Positions 43,192 to 53,155 of a stretch of 64,000 bases of DNA are shown here, one piece after another (positions within the stretch are counted from its first letter, which is position 1; every line of letters starts with the position of its first letter). The notes below the pieces were generated by a model that saw nothing but the letters and a program-made list of their open reading frames with translations, ran no database searches and was not told where the DNA came from. Origin of the DNA: Pseudarthrobacter sp. NIBRBAC000502770 (GTDB lineage: Bacteria; Actinomycetota; Actinomycetes; Actinomycetales; Micrococcaceae); NCBI RefSeq assembly GCF_006517815.1, contig NZ_CP041198.1, positions 1,116,001-1,180,000 on the forward strand, read 5' to 3'. Position numbers and translations under genes: made by a program.

Positions 43192-46005
43192 ATGAGCACT
43201 GTGGACAGCTTCGGTTCAAAAGGCAAACTTAATGTAGCCGGAACCGAATACGAAATTTTCCGGTTGAACTCCGTTGAAGGTGCAGAAAACCTTCCGTTCA
43301 GCCTCAAGGTATTGCTTGAAAACCTGCTGAGGACCGAGGACGGCGCGAACATCACTGCCGATCACGTCCGCGCTTTGGCAGGCTGGGATCCGAATGCGGA
43401 GCCCGATACAGAAATCCAGTTCACGCCGGCGCGCGTGATCATGCAGGACTTCACCGGCGTTCCCTGCGTGGTCGACCTTGCCACCATGCGTGAGGCAGTC
43501 AAGGACCTGGGCGGCGATCCCAAGCGGGTCAACCCCCTGGCCCCCGCCGAGATGGTCATCGACCACTCCGTCCAGATCGACGCCTTCGGCAACTCCGGCG
43601 CACTGGAGCGCAACATGGAGATCGAATACCAGCGCAACGGTGAGCGTTACCAGTTCCTGCGCTGGGGCCAGACCGCGTTTGACGACTTCAAGGTTGTTCC
43701 CCCGGGAACCGGCATTGTGCACCAGGTCAACATCGAGTACCTGGCCCGCACGGTCATGACCCGCGAAGTGGACGGTGCGCTGCGCGCCTACCCCGACACC
43801 TGCGTTGGCACCGACTCGCACACCACCATGGTCAACGGCCTGGGCGTGCTGGGCTGGGGCGTCGGCGGCATCGAAGCCGAGGCAGCGATGCTCGGCCAGC
43901 CCGTCTCCATGCTCATCCCGCGCGTCGTGGGCTTCAAGCTCAGCGGCAGCATCCCCGCCGGCGCCACCGCAACCGACGTGGTGCTGACCATCACCGAAAT
44001 GCTGCGCCAGCACGGCGTGGTGGGCAAGTTCGTCGAGTTCTACGGCGAAGGCGTCGCAGCAGTGCCGCTGGCCAACCGCGCCACCATCGGCAACATGAGC
44101 CCCGAGTTCGGTTCCACCGCCGCCATGTTCCCCATCGACGACGTCACCCTGGACTACCTGCGCCTCACTGGCCGGTCCGACGAGAACGTCGCCCTGGTCG
44201 AGGCCTACGCGAAGGAACAGGGCCTCTGGCACGACCCCTCCCGCGACATCAAGTTCTCCGAGTACCTCGAGCTGGACCTGTCGACCGTCGTTCCGTCGAT
44301 CTCCGGCCCGAAGCGCCCGCAGGACCGCATCATCCTCACCGAATCCAAGGCGCAGTTCCGCGAGGACCTCCGCAACTACGTCAAGGTGGACCTCGCCGAC
44401 GGCAGCCTGGACGAAGCGATCGACGAGAGCTTCCCGGCGTCCGACTCACCCTCGTTCACCGCCACGGCAACCCACCTCACCGAGGAAGCCCCGCACGCCC
44501 ACGGACCGAAGTCCAACGGCCGCCCGACGAAGAAGGTGGCTGTCAAGACCGCTGACGGCCGCGAATTCGAGCTGGACCACGGTGCGGTGTCGATCGCCTC
44601 GATCACCTCCTGCACCAACACGTCCAACCCGTCCGTGATGCTGGCGGCAGCACTGCTGGCCCGCAACGCCGTCGAAAAGGGCCTCGCCGCCAAGCCGTGG
44701 GTCAAGACCTCCGTTGCCCCCGGTTCCAAGGTTGTCACCGACTACTACAACAAGTCGGGCCTGACCCCCTACCTGGAGAAGCTCGGCTTTTACATCGTGG
44801 GCTACGGCTGCGCCACCTGCATCGGCAACTCCGGCCCCCTCGACGCCGAAATCTCGGAGGCCATCCAGGCCAACGACCTCTCCGTCACCGCAGTCCTCTC
44901 CGGCAACCGCAACTTCGAAGGCCGGATCAACCCGGACGTCAAGATGAACTACCTGGCCTCCCCGCCGCTGGTCATCGCGTACGCCCTGGCCGGAACCATG
45001 GACTTCGACTTCGAGAACGACGCACTGGGCCAGGACGAAGCCGGCAACGACGTCTTCCTGAAGGACATCTGGCCCAACCCGGTCGAGGTCCAGCAGGTCA
45101 TCGACTCCTCGATCGACAAGGGCATGTTTGCCCGCGGCTACGAGGGCGTCTTCGACGGCGACGACCGCTGGAAGGCCCTCGACACCCCGGCCGGCGACAC
45201 TTTCGCCTGGGATGAGAAGTCCACCTACGTCCGGAAGCCCCCGTACTTCGACGGCATGAAGGCCCAGCCCGAACCCGTCAAGGACATCTCGGGTGCCCGC
45301 GTGCTCCTGAAGCTCGGCGATTCCGTCACCACCGACCACATCTCCCCGGCCGGTTCCTTCAAGTCCGACACCCCCGCCGGCCAGTACCTGCTGGCCAACG
45401 GCGTGGAGCGCAAGGACTTCAACTCCTACGGCTCCCGCCGTGGCAACCACGAAGTGATGATCCGCGGCACGTTCGCGAACATCCGCATCAAGAACCAGCT
45501 CCTGGACGGCGTTGAGGGTGGCTTCACCCGCGACTTCACCCAGGCCGACGGCCCGCAGGCATACGTCTACGACGCCGCGCAGAACTACCAGGCAGCCGGC
45601 ACCCCGCTGGTGGTCCTGGCCGGCAAGGAATACGGTTCCGGATCATCGCGTGACTGGGCAGCCAAGGGCACCGCCCTGCTGGGCGTCAAGGCCGTCATCG
45701 CCGAGAGCTACGAGCGCATCCACCGCTCCAACCTCATCGGCATGGGTGTCCTGCCGTTGCAGTACCCGGCCGGTGAGAACGCTGCCAGCCTGGGCCTGAC
45801 CGGCACGGAAACCTTCTCGGTTGAGGGCGTCACCGCCCTCAATGAGGGCACCACGCCCAAGACCCTGAAGGTCACCGCCACCGCAGAGGACGGCTCCTCC
45901 AAGTCGTTCGATGCCGTGCTGCGCATCGATACCCCGGGTGAAGCGGACTACTACCGCAACGGCGGCATCCTGCAGTACGTGCTGCGCCAGATCTCCGCGA
46001 ACTAG
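43192..46005 (+). CDS. acnA: Aconitate hydratase
   Basis: The 937-residue TCA-cycle enzyme that interconverts citrate and isocitrate with a [4Fe-4S] cluster. Cluster cysteines are in [13 protein letters not shown] (about residue 474) and [12 protein letters not shown] (about 540 and 543). The swivel domain has [14 protein letters not shown]. Between about 395 and 455 there is a hydrophilic insert ([19 protein letters not shown]) of the kind seen in actinobacterial aconitases. ATG 43192 follows GAGAGGAG. A 166-base gap precedes it, containing ACTAC-N7-GTAGT (43043-43059) as a possible operator. A hairpin terminator follows. Confidence 0.97.
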   Translation: MSTVDSFGSKGKLNVAGTEYEIFRLNSVEGAENLPFSLKVLLENLLRTEDGANITADHVRALAGWDPNAEPDTEIQFTPARVIMQDFTGVPCVVDLATMREAVKDLGGDPKRVNPLAPAEMVIDHSVQIDAFGNSGALERNMEIEYQRNGERYQFLRWGQTAFDDFKVVPPGTGIVHQVNIEYLARTVMTREVDGALRAYPDTCVGTDSHTTMVNGLGVLGWGVGGIEAEAAMLGQPVSMLIPRVVGFKLSGSIPAGATATDVVLTITEMLRQHGVVGKFVEFYGEGVAAVPLANRATIGNMSPEFGSTAAMFPIDDVTLDYLRLTGRSDENVALVEAYAKEQGLWHDPSRDIKFSEYLELDLSTVVPSISGPKRPQDRIILTESKAQFREDLRNYVKVDLADGSLDEAIDESFPASDSPSFTATATHLTEEAPHAHGPKSNGRPTKKVAVKTADGREFELDHGAVSIASITSCTNTSNPSVMLAAALLARNAVEKGLAAKPWVKTSVAPGSKVVTDYYNKSGLTPYLEKLGFYIVGYGCATCIGNSGPLDAEISEAIQANDLSVTAVLSGNRNFEGRINPDVKMNYLASPPLVIAYALAGTMDFDFENDALGQDEAGNDVFLKDIWPNPVEVQQVIDSSIDKGMFARGYEGVFDGDDRWKALDTPAGDTFAWDEKSTYVRKPPYFDGMKAQPEPVKDISGARVLLKLGDSVTTDHISPAGSFKSDTPAGQYLLANGVERKDFNSYGSRRGNHEVMIRGTFANIRIKNQLLDGVEGGFTRDFTQADGPQAYVYDAAQNYQAAGTPLVVLAGKEYGSGSSRDWAAKGTALLGVKAVIAESYERIHRSNLIGMGVLPLQYPAGENAASLGLTGTETFSVEGVTALNEGTTPKTLKVTATAEDGSSKSFDAVLRIDTPGEADYYRNGGILQYVLRQISAN

Positions 46006-46033
46006 CGGGTTCCAACAGCAGCAACGATCCACC

Positions 46034-46072
46034 CCGAAGCCCCGGCCGGTCACCGACCAGCCGGGGCTTCGG
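46034..46072 (+). terminator. Intrinsic terminator after acnA
   Basis: CCGAAGCCCCGGC (46034-46046) pairs with GCCGGGGCTTCGG (46060-46072): a perfect 13-bp stem with a 13-base loop, followed by CTTTGC. It lies 28 bases after the acnA stop and before dxs. Confidence 0.88.
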
Positions 46073-46134
46073 CTTTGCATTCAAGCCAAGGCGTTAGAGT
46101 TAAACGGCACGTCTACCACCCGAAGGAGGGGTCA

Positions 46135-48108
46135 TTGGGAATCTTGGACACCATCCGGAATCCGCAGGACCTGAACGAGTTGACCGAGGAACAGCTGGAA
46201 CAGCTGGCCTCGGAGATCAGGGATTTCCTGATCACGAACGTCTCCCAGACGGGCGGCCACCTCGGGCCCAACCTCGGCGTCGTGGAACTGACCCTTGCCG
46301 TGCACCGCACCTTCGAATCTCCCCGCGACAGCATCGTCTTTGACACGGGGCACCAGTCCTACGTCCACAAGCTGCTGACCGGACGCCAGGACTTCAGCAC
46401 GCTCCGCCAGGAAGGCGGCCTCTCCGGCTACCCGGACAGGGCGGAATCGGAACACGACATCGTGGAAAGCTCCCATGCGTCGTCATCCCTGTCCTGGGCG
46501 GACGGTATCTCCCGCGCCCGCCAGCTCACGGGGGAAGGTGACCGGCACGTCGTCGCCATCATCGGCGACGGCGCCCTCACCGGCGGGATGGCCTGGGAAG
46601 CCATCAACAACATCGCGGCGGACAAGAAGCGCCGCGTGGTCATCGTCGTCAACGACAACGGCCGCTCCTACGCCCCCACCGTCGGCGGGTTCGCCGACTA
46701 CCTGGCGTCCTTGCGCCCCACCATCGACTCCTTCCGCGCCGCCCCGGCCTACGAAGGCGCGCTCGACTGGTGGAAAAAGAAGCTGCAGGACGGCGGCCCC
46801 GTGGGGCAGTTCACCTACAAGAGCCTGCACGCCATGAAAAAGGGCATCAAGGACTGGTGGGCGCCGCAGGGCATGTTCGAGGACCTCGGCATGAAATACA
46901 TCGGCCCGGTGGACGGCCACAACCTCCAGGCCATGGAGCACGCACTGTCCACCGCCAGGAACTACGGCGGTCCCGTGATCGTCCATGCCATGACGGAGAA
47001 GGGCCACGGCTACGCGCCCGCGCGTGCCCACGAAGCGGACCAATTCCATGCTGTGGGGATCATCGACCCCGAAACCGGCGAGCCCACCGGTACCGGCGGC
47101 GCCCAGTCCTGGACCTCGGTGTTTGCCGACGAGATCTCAGCCATCGCCGACGAACGCGACGACATCGTGGGCATCACCGGAGCCATGCTGATTCCCGTGG
47201 GCCTGCACAAGTTCGCCGCCAAGCACCCCAAGCGCGTCATCGACGTCGGCATCGCGGAACAGCACGCGCTGACCGCCGCCGCAGGCATGGCCTTCGGCGG
47301 CCTGCACCCGGTGGTGGCCGTCTACGCCACGTTCCTGAACCGGGCCTTCGACCAGCTGCTCATGGACGTGGCCCTCCACAAGGCAGGCGTCACCATCGTC
47401 CTCGACCGCGCCGGCGTTACCGGCCCGGATGGCGCCAGCCACCATGGCATGTGGGACATGGCCATGGTCCAGATCGTCCCCGGGCTGCACCTCGCCGCGC
47501 CCCGCGACGCCACCCGGCTCCGGGAGGAACTGCGTGAAGCTGTGGCCATAAACGACGCGCCCAGCGTTGTCCGCTTCTCCAAGGGATCCGTCGGCCCGGC
47601 CGTCGAGGCAGTGGAACGGCTCAGCGACGGCGTGGACATCCTGGCCCGCCGGCCGTCAGGTTCCACCGAGAACGACGTACTGATCGTCAGCGTGGGCGCC
47701 ATGGCCGAACTGGCCCTCGACGTCTCCAACCGGCTCGGCGCGCAGGGCATCAGCACCACCGTGGTGGACCCCCGCTGGGTCCTCCCCGTCCGCCGTTCGA
47801 TCATCGCGTTGGCCTCGCACCACCGCCTGGTCATCTGCATCGAAGACGGCGTCCGCGCGGGCGGCGTCGGCTCCCGCATCCGGCAGGAGATGCGCGCTGC
47901 CGGCGTGGATACGGCACTGAACGAGGTAGGCCTGCCCGTGGAGTTCCTGGACCATGGCACCCGCAACCAAGTGCTGGAGCGGGTTGGGCTGACCGCCCAG
48001 CAGATCACGCACGACGTCGTCGCGCAGGTCCTGGGAACCAAGGTCCCCTTCGCGCGGCCCCTCCCCGGGCAGCAGCACCCCACCACCGGCAGCCTTCCGA
48101 TCCTGTGA
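46135..48108 (+). CDS. dxs: 1-deoxy-D-xylulose-5-phosphate synthase
   Basis: Thiamine-diphosphate enzyme of 657 residues, first step of the MEP isoprenoid pathway (pyruvate plus glyceraldehyde 3-phosphate). It has [14 protein letters not shown] near 70, the ThDP/Mg site [16 protein letters not shown] near 144, and [15 protein letters not shown] near 424. The start is TTG 46135: AAGGAGG lies five bases before it, and translation from there gives the usual [17 protein letters not shown]-terminus. An ATG at 46075 in frame sits in the acnA terminator, so it is not used. A -10-like TAGAGT is at 46095-46100. Confidence 0.96.
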   Translation: MGILDTIRNPQDLNELTEEQLEQLASEIRDFLITNVSQTGGHLGPNLGVVELTLAVHRTFESPRDSIVFDTGHQSYVHKLLTGRQDFSTLRQEGGLSGYPDRAESEHDIVESSHASSSLSWADGISRARQLTGEGDRHVVAIIGDGALTGGMAWEAINNIAADKKRRVVIVVNDNGRSYAPTVGGFADYLASLRPTIDSFRAAPAYEGALDWWKKKLQDGGPVGQFTYKSLHAMKKGIKDWWAPQGMFEDLGMKYIGPVDGHNLQAMEHALSTARNYGGPVIVHAMTEKGHGYAPARAHEADQFHAVGIIDPETGEPTGTGGAQSWTSVFADEISAIADERDDIVGITGAMLIPVGLHKFAAKHPKRVIDVGIAEQHALTAAAGMAFGGLHPVVAVYATFLNRAFDQLLMDVALHKAGVTIVLDRAGVTGPDGASHHGMWDMAMVQIVPGLHLAAPRDATRLREELREAVAINDAPSVVRFSKGSVGPAVEAVERLSDGVDILARRPSGSTENDVLIVSVGAMAELALDVSNRLGAQGISTTVVDPRWVLPVRRSIIALASHHRLVICIEDGVRAGGVGSRIRQEMRAAGVDTALNEVGLPVEFLDHGTRNQVLERVGLTAQQITHDVVAQVLGTKVPFARPLPGQQHPTTGSLPIL

Positions 48109-48725
48109 GGGACGAAGACGAGCTGAAGTATCCCGGGCCGGCGGGGGAGTCCGGACCAGTCCTGCACACCACCACCACGCGGGTTCCGAATGGTCTGGAG
48201 CCGGGCCAGCTGGTGGTCTCCAGGAACCGGAAATGGAACGGCAAAGCCCACTGGGTGGTCCCCGGGCGGTACCTCGGCGAGGACCGGCACGGATGGTGGA
48301 TCTTCCAGGGAACCAACGAATTCTGCTCCCGCCCAGGCGCTGCGTTCTATACGCGCTCGGACGCTGTCCTGCTGGTGCCACGGCAGGGGGACTGGGTGGC
48401 CACGTTCTACGACTCCGCGCACCCCGGTGGAGTGCGGGTCTACATCGACCTCGCGGTAGGCCATGAGTGGACACACATCCGGCCTGCCGTGACCGAGTTC
48501 CATGTGATCGACATGGATCTGGACGTCATCCGGACCGAGGCCCGCGGCGTCTTCATCGACGACCAGGACGAGTTTGCGGCGCACAGCGTCTCCATGCACT
48601 ACCCCCAGCGGCTGATCGAGGATATCCAGGCTGCCGCGGACGGGCTCTACCATGCCGTGAAGGCACAGCACGCGCCATTCGACGGCACCGACGTCGAATG
48701 GTTTACCAAAGGACGCACCATATGA
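48105..48725 (+). CDS. DUF402 domain protein
   Basis: A 206-residue protein with a DUF402 domain (FAU-1-like). Related proteins bind RNA or hydrolyse nucleoside phosphates. It has [31 protein letters not shown] and [10 protein letters not shown], with acidic residues [11 protein letters not shown] that could bind metal. GTG 48105 overlaps the dxs stop by four bases. The stop overlaps the next ATG (ATGA). Precise activity unknown. Confidence 0.85.
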   Translation: MRDEDELKYPGPAGESGPVLHTTTTRVPNGLEPGQLVVSRNRKWNGKAHWVVPGRYLGEDRHGWWIFQGTNEFCSRPGAAFYTRSDAVLLVPRQGDWVATFYDSAHPGGVRVYIDLAVGHEWTHIRPAVTEFHVIDMDLDVIRTEARGVFIDDQDEFAAHSVSMHYPQRLIEDIQAAADGLYHAVKAQHAPFDGTDVEWFTKGRTI

Positions 48726-49282
48726 GCGGCATTGTCAGGGTCTACAAGCGCGACGACGACGGCGCCCTGCACTTCAGGGAGGCCTGGTTTGACGAGGAAT
48801 ACTCCCAGTTCGTCATGAACTTCGGTGCCGTGGGGCACCAGAGCAAGACCGAGGAAACCGATGTCCCCGACGCCGCCGCTGCCGACGGCCTCCTGGACGC
48901 CTTCGCAGCCCAGTGCGCCGAGGACGGCTACGCTGAGGTCCCCAACGAGGAGCAGTCCTGGGTGGTGGCCCAGTTCGCCCTCAAGACCAAGGACGGCACC
49001 GACCGTGACCGCCGCCTTGAACAGAAGGCCAAGGACGCCCTCGTCAGCCACCTGGCCTGGCGCGGCCTGGGAACGGTGGAACGCTCCGAATTCACCGACT
49101 ACAAGCTCAGCATCTTCTGCCTGTGCCCGGATGTGAACAAGGCCGTCAGCGCCATCAAGGTCTGCGCCCGCAACGAGGACCTCGACTTCACCAAGCTCAG
49201 CATCGGGGCTGCCCCGTACAGCCAGCCGGACCATTACAAGCTCAAGCATTCCGCCAAGCCCGCCAGCAGCTTCAGCCTCTAG
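48722..49282 (+). CDS. Hypothetical protein conserved in the dxs operon, 186 aa
   Basis: No named family recognised. The 186 residues are soluble, with an N-terminal segment VRVYKRDDDGALHFREAWFDEE, a central helix rich in Glu and Lys (RRLEQKAKDALVSHLAW) and a cysteine-containing stretch SIFCLCPDVNKAVSAIKVCARNE. ATG 48722 has AAAGGA eight bases upstream. It overlaps the DUF402 gene and precedes an aldo/keto reductase by 9 bases, so it is almost certainly expressed with them. Confidence 0.8.
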   Translation: MSGIVRVYKRDDDGALHFREAWFDEEYSQFVMNFGAVGHQSKTEETDVPDAAAADGLLDAFAAQCAEDGYAEVPNEEQSWVVAQFALKTKDGTDRDRRLEQKAKDALVSHLAWRGLGTVERSEFTDYKLSIFCLCPDVNKAVSAIKVCARNEDLDFTKLSIGAAPYSQPDHYKLKHSAKPASSFSL

Positions 49283-49291
49283 GAGACGTTC

Positions 49292-50269
49292 GTGACCAGT
49301 TACCGCCGTGTTGGAAAATCAGGGCTGACGGTCTCCACCGTAGGCCTGGGCTGCAACAACCTGGGCCGCGCCAACACCGCCACCGAGTCGCAGGGCGCAA
49401 CGGACGCCGTCGTGAACGCCGCGATCGACGCCGGCATTACCCTGTTCGACGTCGCAGACAACTACGGCAAGGAACCCGGGCTCAGCGAAACCATGCTCGG
49501 CAAGGCGCTCGGCCGCCGGCGCGGGGACGTCGTCGTCGCCACCAAGTTCGGAATGGACACCCGGGGCGCCAACGGCCCCGACTTCGGTGCCCGCGGCTCC
49601 CGGCGGTACATTATCCAGGCAGCCGAAGCGTCGCTGCGGCGCCTGGACACGGACTGGATCGACCTTTACCAGTTCCACACCCCGGACCCACTGACCCCCA
49701 TCGACGAGACCCTGGCGGCGCTGGACACCCTGGTCCGCGGTGGCAAGGTCCGCTACATCGGCCACTCCAACCGCTCCGGGTGGCAGATCGCCCAGGCTGA
49801 ATACGTGGCCCGCGAACTGGGGACTTCCCGGTTTATTTCCTCGCAGAACCACTACAACCTGCTGGACCGCCGGGCCGAACTGGAAGTGACCCCGGCCGCG
49901 GAGGAGTTCGGCCTGGGCGTCCTGCCCTACTTCCCGCTGGCCAACGGCTTGCTCACCGGCAAGTACTCCCCGGGCTACGCCCCCGAAGGGTCGCGGCTCA
50001 GCCACACCCGCACCAACATGGTGGACGACGCCGACTGGGACCAACTGGGCAGGTACAGCGCCTTCGCGAAAGAACGAGGCCTCACGGAGATCGAGGTGGC
50101 CTTCTCCTGGCTCGCCGCCCAGCCCTCGGTGGCCAGCGTCATCGCCGGCGCCACCCGGCCGGAGCAGGTCCGGCAAAACGCCGAAGCCGCGAACTGGACC
50201 CCCACCCCGGAGGACATCGCCACCCTCGACGACATCTTCCCCGCCGTGCCCAAGGTCGCGCTGTTCTAG
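49292..50269 (+). CDS. Aldo/keto reductase
   Basis: A 325-residue NADPH-dependent oxidoreductase with a TIM barrel. The catalytic tetrad is visible as Asp and Tyr in FDVADNYG (about 52-58), Lys in ATKFG (about 85) and His in LYQFHTPDP (about 130). The C-terminal GATRPEQVRQNAEA is the cofactor-phosphate site. It resembles the YajO/YhdN group; substrate unknown. GTG 49292 follows TAGGAGA. Six bases separate it from the nucleoside hydrolase. Confidence 0.92.
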   Translation: MTSYRRVGKSGLTVSTVGLGCNNLGRANTATESQGATDAVVNAAIDAGITLFDVADNYGKEPGLSETMLGKALGRRRGDVVVATKFGMDTRGANGPDFGARGSRRYIIQAAEASLRRLDTDWIDLYQFHTPDPLTPIDETLAALDTLVRGGKVRYIGHSNRSGWQIAQAEYVARELGTSRFISSQNHYNLLDRRAELEVTPAAEEFGLGVLPYFPLANGLLTGKYSPGYAPEGSRLSHTRTNMVDDADWDQLGRYSAFAKERGLTEIEVAFSWLAAQPSVASVIAGATRPEQVRQNAEAANWTPTPEDIATLDDIFPAVPKVALF

Positions 50270-50275
50270 GCCACG

Positions 50276-51301
50276 ATGCCCGCCTACCTCCTTGATGTCG
50301 ATACCGGCATCGACGACGCCCTTGCCCTTGCCTACCTTGCCGCGCTCCCGGACACGGAGTTCGTGGCGGTCACGGCCACCCCCGGCAACGTCGATGCCGA
50401 CCAGGTGGCCCGGAATACCCTGGCACTGCTGGAGCTGTGCGGCAGGCCGGGCGTCGAGGTGGCCATCGGGGCGCGCGGGCCGCTGTCCATTCCGCTCACC
50501 ACCACACCCGAAACCCATGGGCCGCAGGGGATCGGCTACGCGGTGCTGCCCGGGCCCGCCGGACAGGTCTCGGCGCGGAACGCCGTTGACCTGTGGATCG
50601 AACACGCCCGCGCCAGGCCGGGTGAGCTCACCGCCCTGATCACGGCGCCGCTGACCAACTTCGCCCTGGCACTGCGGCGGGAACCGGAGCTCCCCGACCT
50701 CCTTGCCAAGGTGGTGATCATGGGCGGGAGCTTCTACCACCAGGGCAACACCACCCCCACCGCCGAGTGGAACACCCATGTGGACCCCCATGCGGCCAAG
50801 GAGGTCTACGCCGCGTACCGGGGACGGCAGCCGGAGAAACTACCCATCGTCTGCTCCCTGGACACCACCGAGCGGATGGAACTGCACCCGGCCCACGTTG
50901 AGGCGCTGGCACGGGCGGCAGGCGCCGCGGCTCCGGAACTGGTCCTCCCGGGGGACCCGGAGGGGCTCCGCAGCACCTCCGGCAACACCCTGGTCAGGCA
51001 CCTGTCCGATGCCTTGCGTTTCTATTTCGAGTTCCACCGGCACTACGACCAGGGCTACCTGGCCCACGTCCACGATTTCTTTGCGGCCGGGGTGGCCGCG
51101 GGCACGCTCGAGTACACCGCCCGCCCAGCCACCGTAGACGTCGAAACAGACTCCCCGCTCCTGATGGGAACAACCGTGGCCGACTTCCGCGGACTGTGGG
51201 GAGCACCCCCGAACGCGCGGGTCGTGTCCGGCAACAACCCGGAGCAGGCGTTCCGCGAACTCGTGTCCGCCGTCGGAAGCCTGGCCCGCCGCGTGGGCTG
51301 A
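50276..51301 (+). CDS. Nucleoside hydrolase (inosine-uridine preferring family)
   Basis: A 341-residue enzyme that hydrolyses the N-glycosidic bond of ribonucleosides to base plus ribose. The N-terminal calcium-binding cluster DVDTGIDDALAL and the later PLTNFALALRREPEL and VIMGGSFYHQGN segments match the IunH/URH family. The metal-binding Asp near the C-terminal half lies in TVDVETDSPLL. It is cytosolic. It precedes an ECF transporter, so imported nucleosides are a plausible substrate. Which nucleoside (common, or a modified one such as queuosine) cannot be told from sequence. Confidence 0.92.
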   Translation: MPAYLLDVDTGIDDALALAYLAALPDTEFVAVTATPGNVDADQVARNTLALLELCGRPGVEVAIGARGPLSIPLTTTPETHGPQGIGYAVLPGPAGQVSARNAVDLWIEHARARPGELTALITAPLTNFALALRREPELPDLLAKVVIMGGSFYHQGNTTPTAEWNTHVDPHAAKEVYAAYRGRQPEKLPIVCSLDTTERMELHPAHVEALARAAGAAAPELVLPGDPEGLRSTSGNTLVRHLSDALRFYFEFHRHYDQGYLAHVHDFFAAGVAAGTLEYTARPATVDVETDSPLLMGTTVADFRGLWGAPPNARVVSGNNPEQAFRELVSAVGSLARRVG

Positions 51302-51329
51302 GGAACGCCCCTCCGTGGGCAATCGCCGG

Positions 51330-51450
51330 TAGAATAGGCTCCGGACCGGCCCGGCGCAGTTGCCGCCGGATTCTGCCGAGGTGACATAGGCAGCCCCACT
51401 CCGGCCCGGTACTGCCGGGCCCACCGCCTGCACCCAAAGGAACATTCCCC
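51330..51450 (+). promoter_or_regulatory. Promoter and structured leader of the ECF operon
   Basis: TAGAAT (51330-51335) is a good -10, without a clear -35, just after the nucleoside hydrolase. The predicted ~110-base leader has two hairpins: CTGCC (51373-51377) with GGCAG (51389-51393), and GGCCCGG (51403-51409) with CCGGGCC (51415-51421). AAAGGAAC precedes ATG 51451. Such a leader before a vitamin or nucleoside ECF transporter suggests a riboswitch, but it matches no aptamer that I recognise. Confidence 0.45.
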
Positions 51451-52350
51451 ATGTCATCGCCCTCTTTGACGCTCCCGTCCCAGGAACGCCCCGCGGCACG
51501 CCGCAGGCTGCTGGAGATCCTTGGCGCCCTGGCCATCGCGGCCACCTACGTCTACCTGGTCCTCAACCAGCCGGCAGACATCACCGGCGGCCCGGGAAGC
51601 GCGTCGGCCCTGATCGCCCTCACCGGGTTCCTGGCAGGGGCGGTCCTGCTGATCATTGCCGTGCTGCCCACCCTCCCGGCGTCCACCCTGGTGCTGATCC
51701 CGGTCGCACTGGTCCTGAACATCGTGCTGGGACAATTCGTCGGCAGCACCCTTGTTCCCTTCTACCTCGACGCCATCGGCACCGTGCTGATCGCCGTCCT
51801 GGCCGGGCCGGCCGCCGGTGCCGCCACCGGCGCCCTCAGCAGCATCGTCTGGTCCTTCTTCAACCCCACGGTACTGCCGTTCGCCGCTGGCGCCGCGCTC
51901 ATCGGCTGCCTGGCCGGCCTCGCGGCACGCTACGGCCTCTTCCGCCGGTTCTACCTGGCACCAGTGGCGGGTTTCATCACCGGCATCATTGCCGGTGTGG
52001 TGTCCGCCCCCGTGGCAGCCTTCGTCTTCGGCGGAACGTCGGGCGTGGCCACCGGCGCCATCGTCAGCGCCTTCCGGGCCATGGGGGACACCCTCCTGGC
52101 GGCCATCACCAAGCAGGCACTGCTGTCCGACCCCATGGACAAGGCCATCGTGTTCACCATCGTTGCCATCCTGGTCTACGCGCTGCCCCGCCGGGCGCGC
52201 CAGCAGTTCCCCTTCATCCGGCGCCACCGGGTGCTCGCCGGCGCCAAGCCTGCTTCGACGCCGGAGGGAACCCGGGTGGACGCTTCAGCGCCGGCACCCG
52301 CCCACGGGAATGGGTCCGGGCCGGCCAACGATTCATCACTGAACGGCTGA
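51451..52350 (+). CDS. ECF transporter S component
   Basis: A 299-residue substrate-binding membrane subunit with about six to seven helices between residues 12 and 245, and a hydrophilic Pro/Ala-rich tail. The segment FYLDAIGTVLIAVLAGPAAGAATG (about 108-131) resembles S components whose substrates are small heterocyclic compounds or nucleoside-like molecules. The specificity cannot be assigned. It forms one operon with the T component (10-base gap) and the ATPase, and sits beside a nucleoside hydrolase. Confidence 0.85.
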   Translation: MSSPSLTLPSQERPAARRRLLEILGALAIAATYVYLVLNQPADITGGPGSASALIALTGFLAGAVLLIIAVLPTLPASTLVLIPVALVLNIVLGQFVGSTLVPFYLDAIGTVLIAVLAGPAAGAATGALSSIVWSFFNPTVLPFAAGAALIGCLAGLAARYGLFRRFYLAPVAGFITGIIAGVVSAPVAAFVFGGTSGVATGAIVSAFRAMGDTLLAAITKQALLSDPMDKAIVFTIVAILVYALPRRARQQFPFIRRHRVLAGAKPASTPEGTRVDASAPAPAHGNGSGPANDSSLNG

Positions 52351-52360
52351 CCCGGGCACC

Positions 52361-53155
52361 GTGACGGCACCCCCGGCAGGCAACACGGCAGCACCGGCAA
52401 CGGCGGAGCGGGAGCGGCTCAACCCGCTGACCTCCTTCGCCGTCGCAGGCAGCACGGCAGTCATGACGACGGCGGCGGCAAGCTGGCCGTGGTCCCTCAC
52501 CGTGGTTGCCGCGTGCATTGTCCTGTCACTGGCTGCAGGGACGGCGCACCGCGTGCTGCCGGCGGCGGCGGCGGTCATGGTTCCGCTCGGCGTTTCCCTG
52601 CTGGTCCTGCACGGGCTGTTCTTCCCGGAAGGCAGGACAGTGCTGGCAGCGTGGGGGCCTGCACGCATCACGGCAGAGGGCTTGGACTTTGCCGGGCAAC
52701 GCACCCTGCAACTGGCCGCCGTCGTCATGGCCCTGCTGGTGTTTTCCTTCAGTGTCAGGGTCCCGGACCTGGTGGCGGCGTTGTCCGCCCGGGGCGTACA
52801 GGGCCGGTTCGCTTTCGTGCTGGCATCCACGCTGACCCTGCTTCCGGCCATCGCCGGGCGGGCACGCAGTATCCGGCAGGCCCAGGAATCGCGGGGCTTG
52901 GTCATCTCCCGGAGTTTGGTCTCCAGGGCGGCGGCGTTCCGGCTGCAGGCCATTCCGCTGGTCCTCTCCCTGATTGAGGATGCGGGTACCCGGGCTGCTG
53001 CCCTGGAGGCCCGTGGGCTGGGCAACGCCGGGCCGCGGACCAGTTACCGGATGGTGCCGGATTCCACGCTGCAGCGGGCGGCACGGTCCGTCCTGGTGCT
53101 CCTGGCACTGGCCTCCGTGGTTGTCCGTGTGGTCCTGGCAGGTACCGGTGGCTGA
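52361..53155 (+). CDS. ECF transporter transmembrane T component
   Basis: A 264-residue energy-coupling membrane subunit. Four to five helices are present, and two cytoplasmic Ala-Arg-Gly type motifs contact the ATPases: AQESRGL (about residue 178) and ALEARGL (about 214). GTG 52361 lies 10 bases after the S component stop, and the 3' end overlaps the ATPase gene by 8 bases. Confidence 0.9.
   Translation: MTAPPAGNTAAPATAERERLNPLTSFAVAGSTAVMTTAAASWPWSLTVVAACIVLSLAAGTAHRVLPAAAAVMVPLGVSLLVLHGLFFPEGRTVLAAWGPARITAEGLDFAGQRTLQLAAVVMALLVFSFSVRVPDLVAALSARGVQGRFAFVLASTLTLLPAIAGRARSIRQAQESRGLVISRSLVSRAAAFRLQAIPLVLSLIEDAGTRAAALEARGLGNAGPRTSYRMVPDSTLQRAARSVLVLLALASVVVRVVLAGTGG

Noticed and set aside
46075..46134. 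ATG 46075 as the start of dxs
   Set aside because: It lies in the tail of the acnA terminator, and the strong AAGGAGG is placed for TTG 46135, which also gives the family N-terminus.
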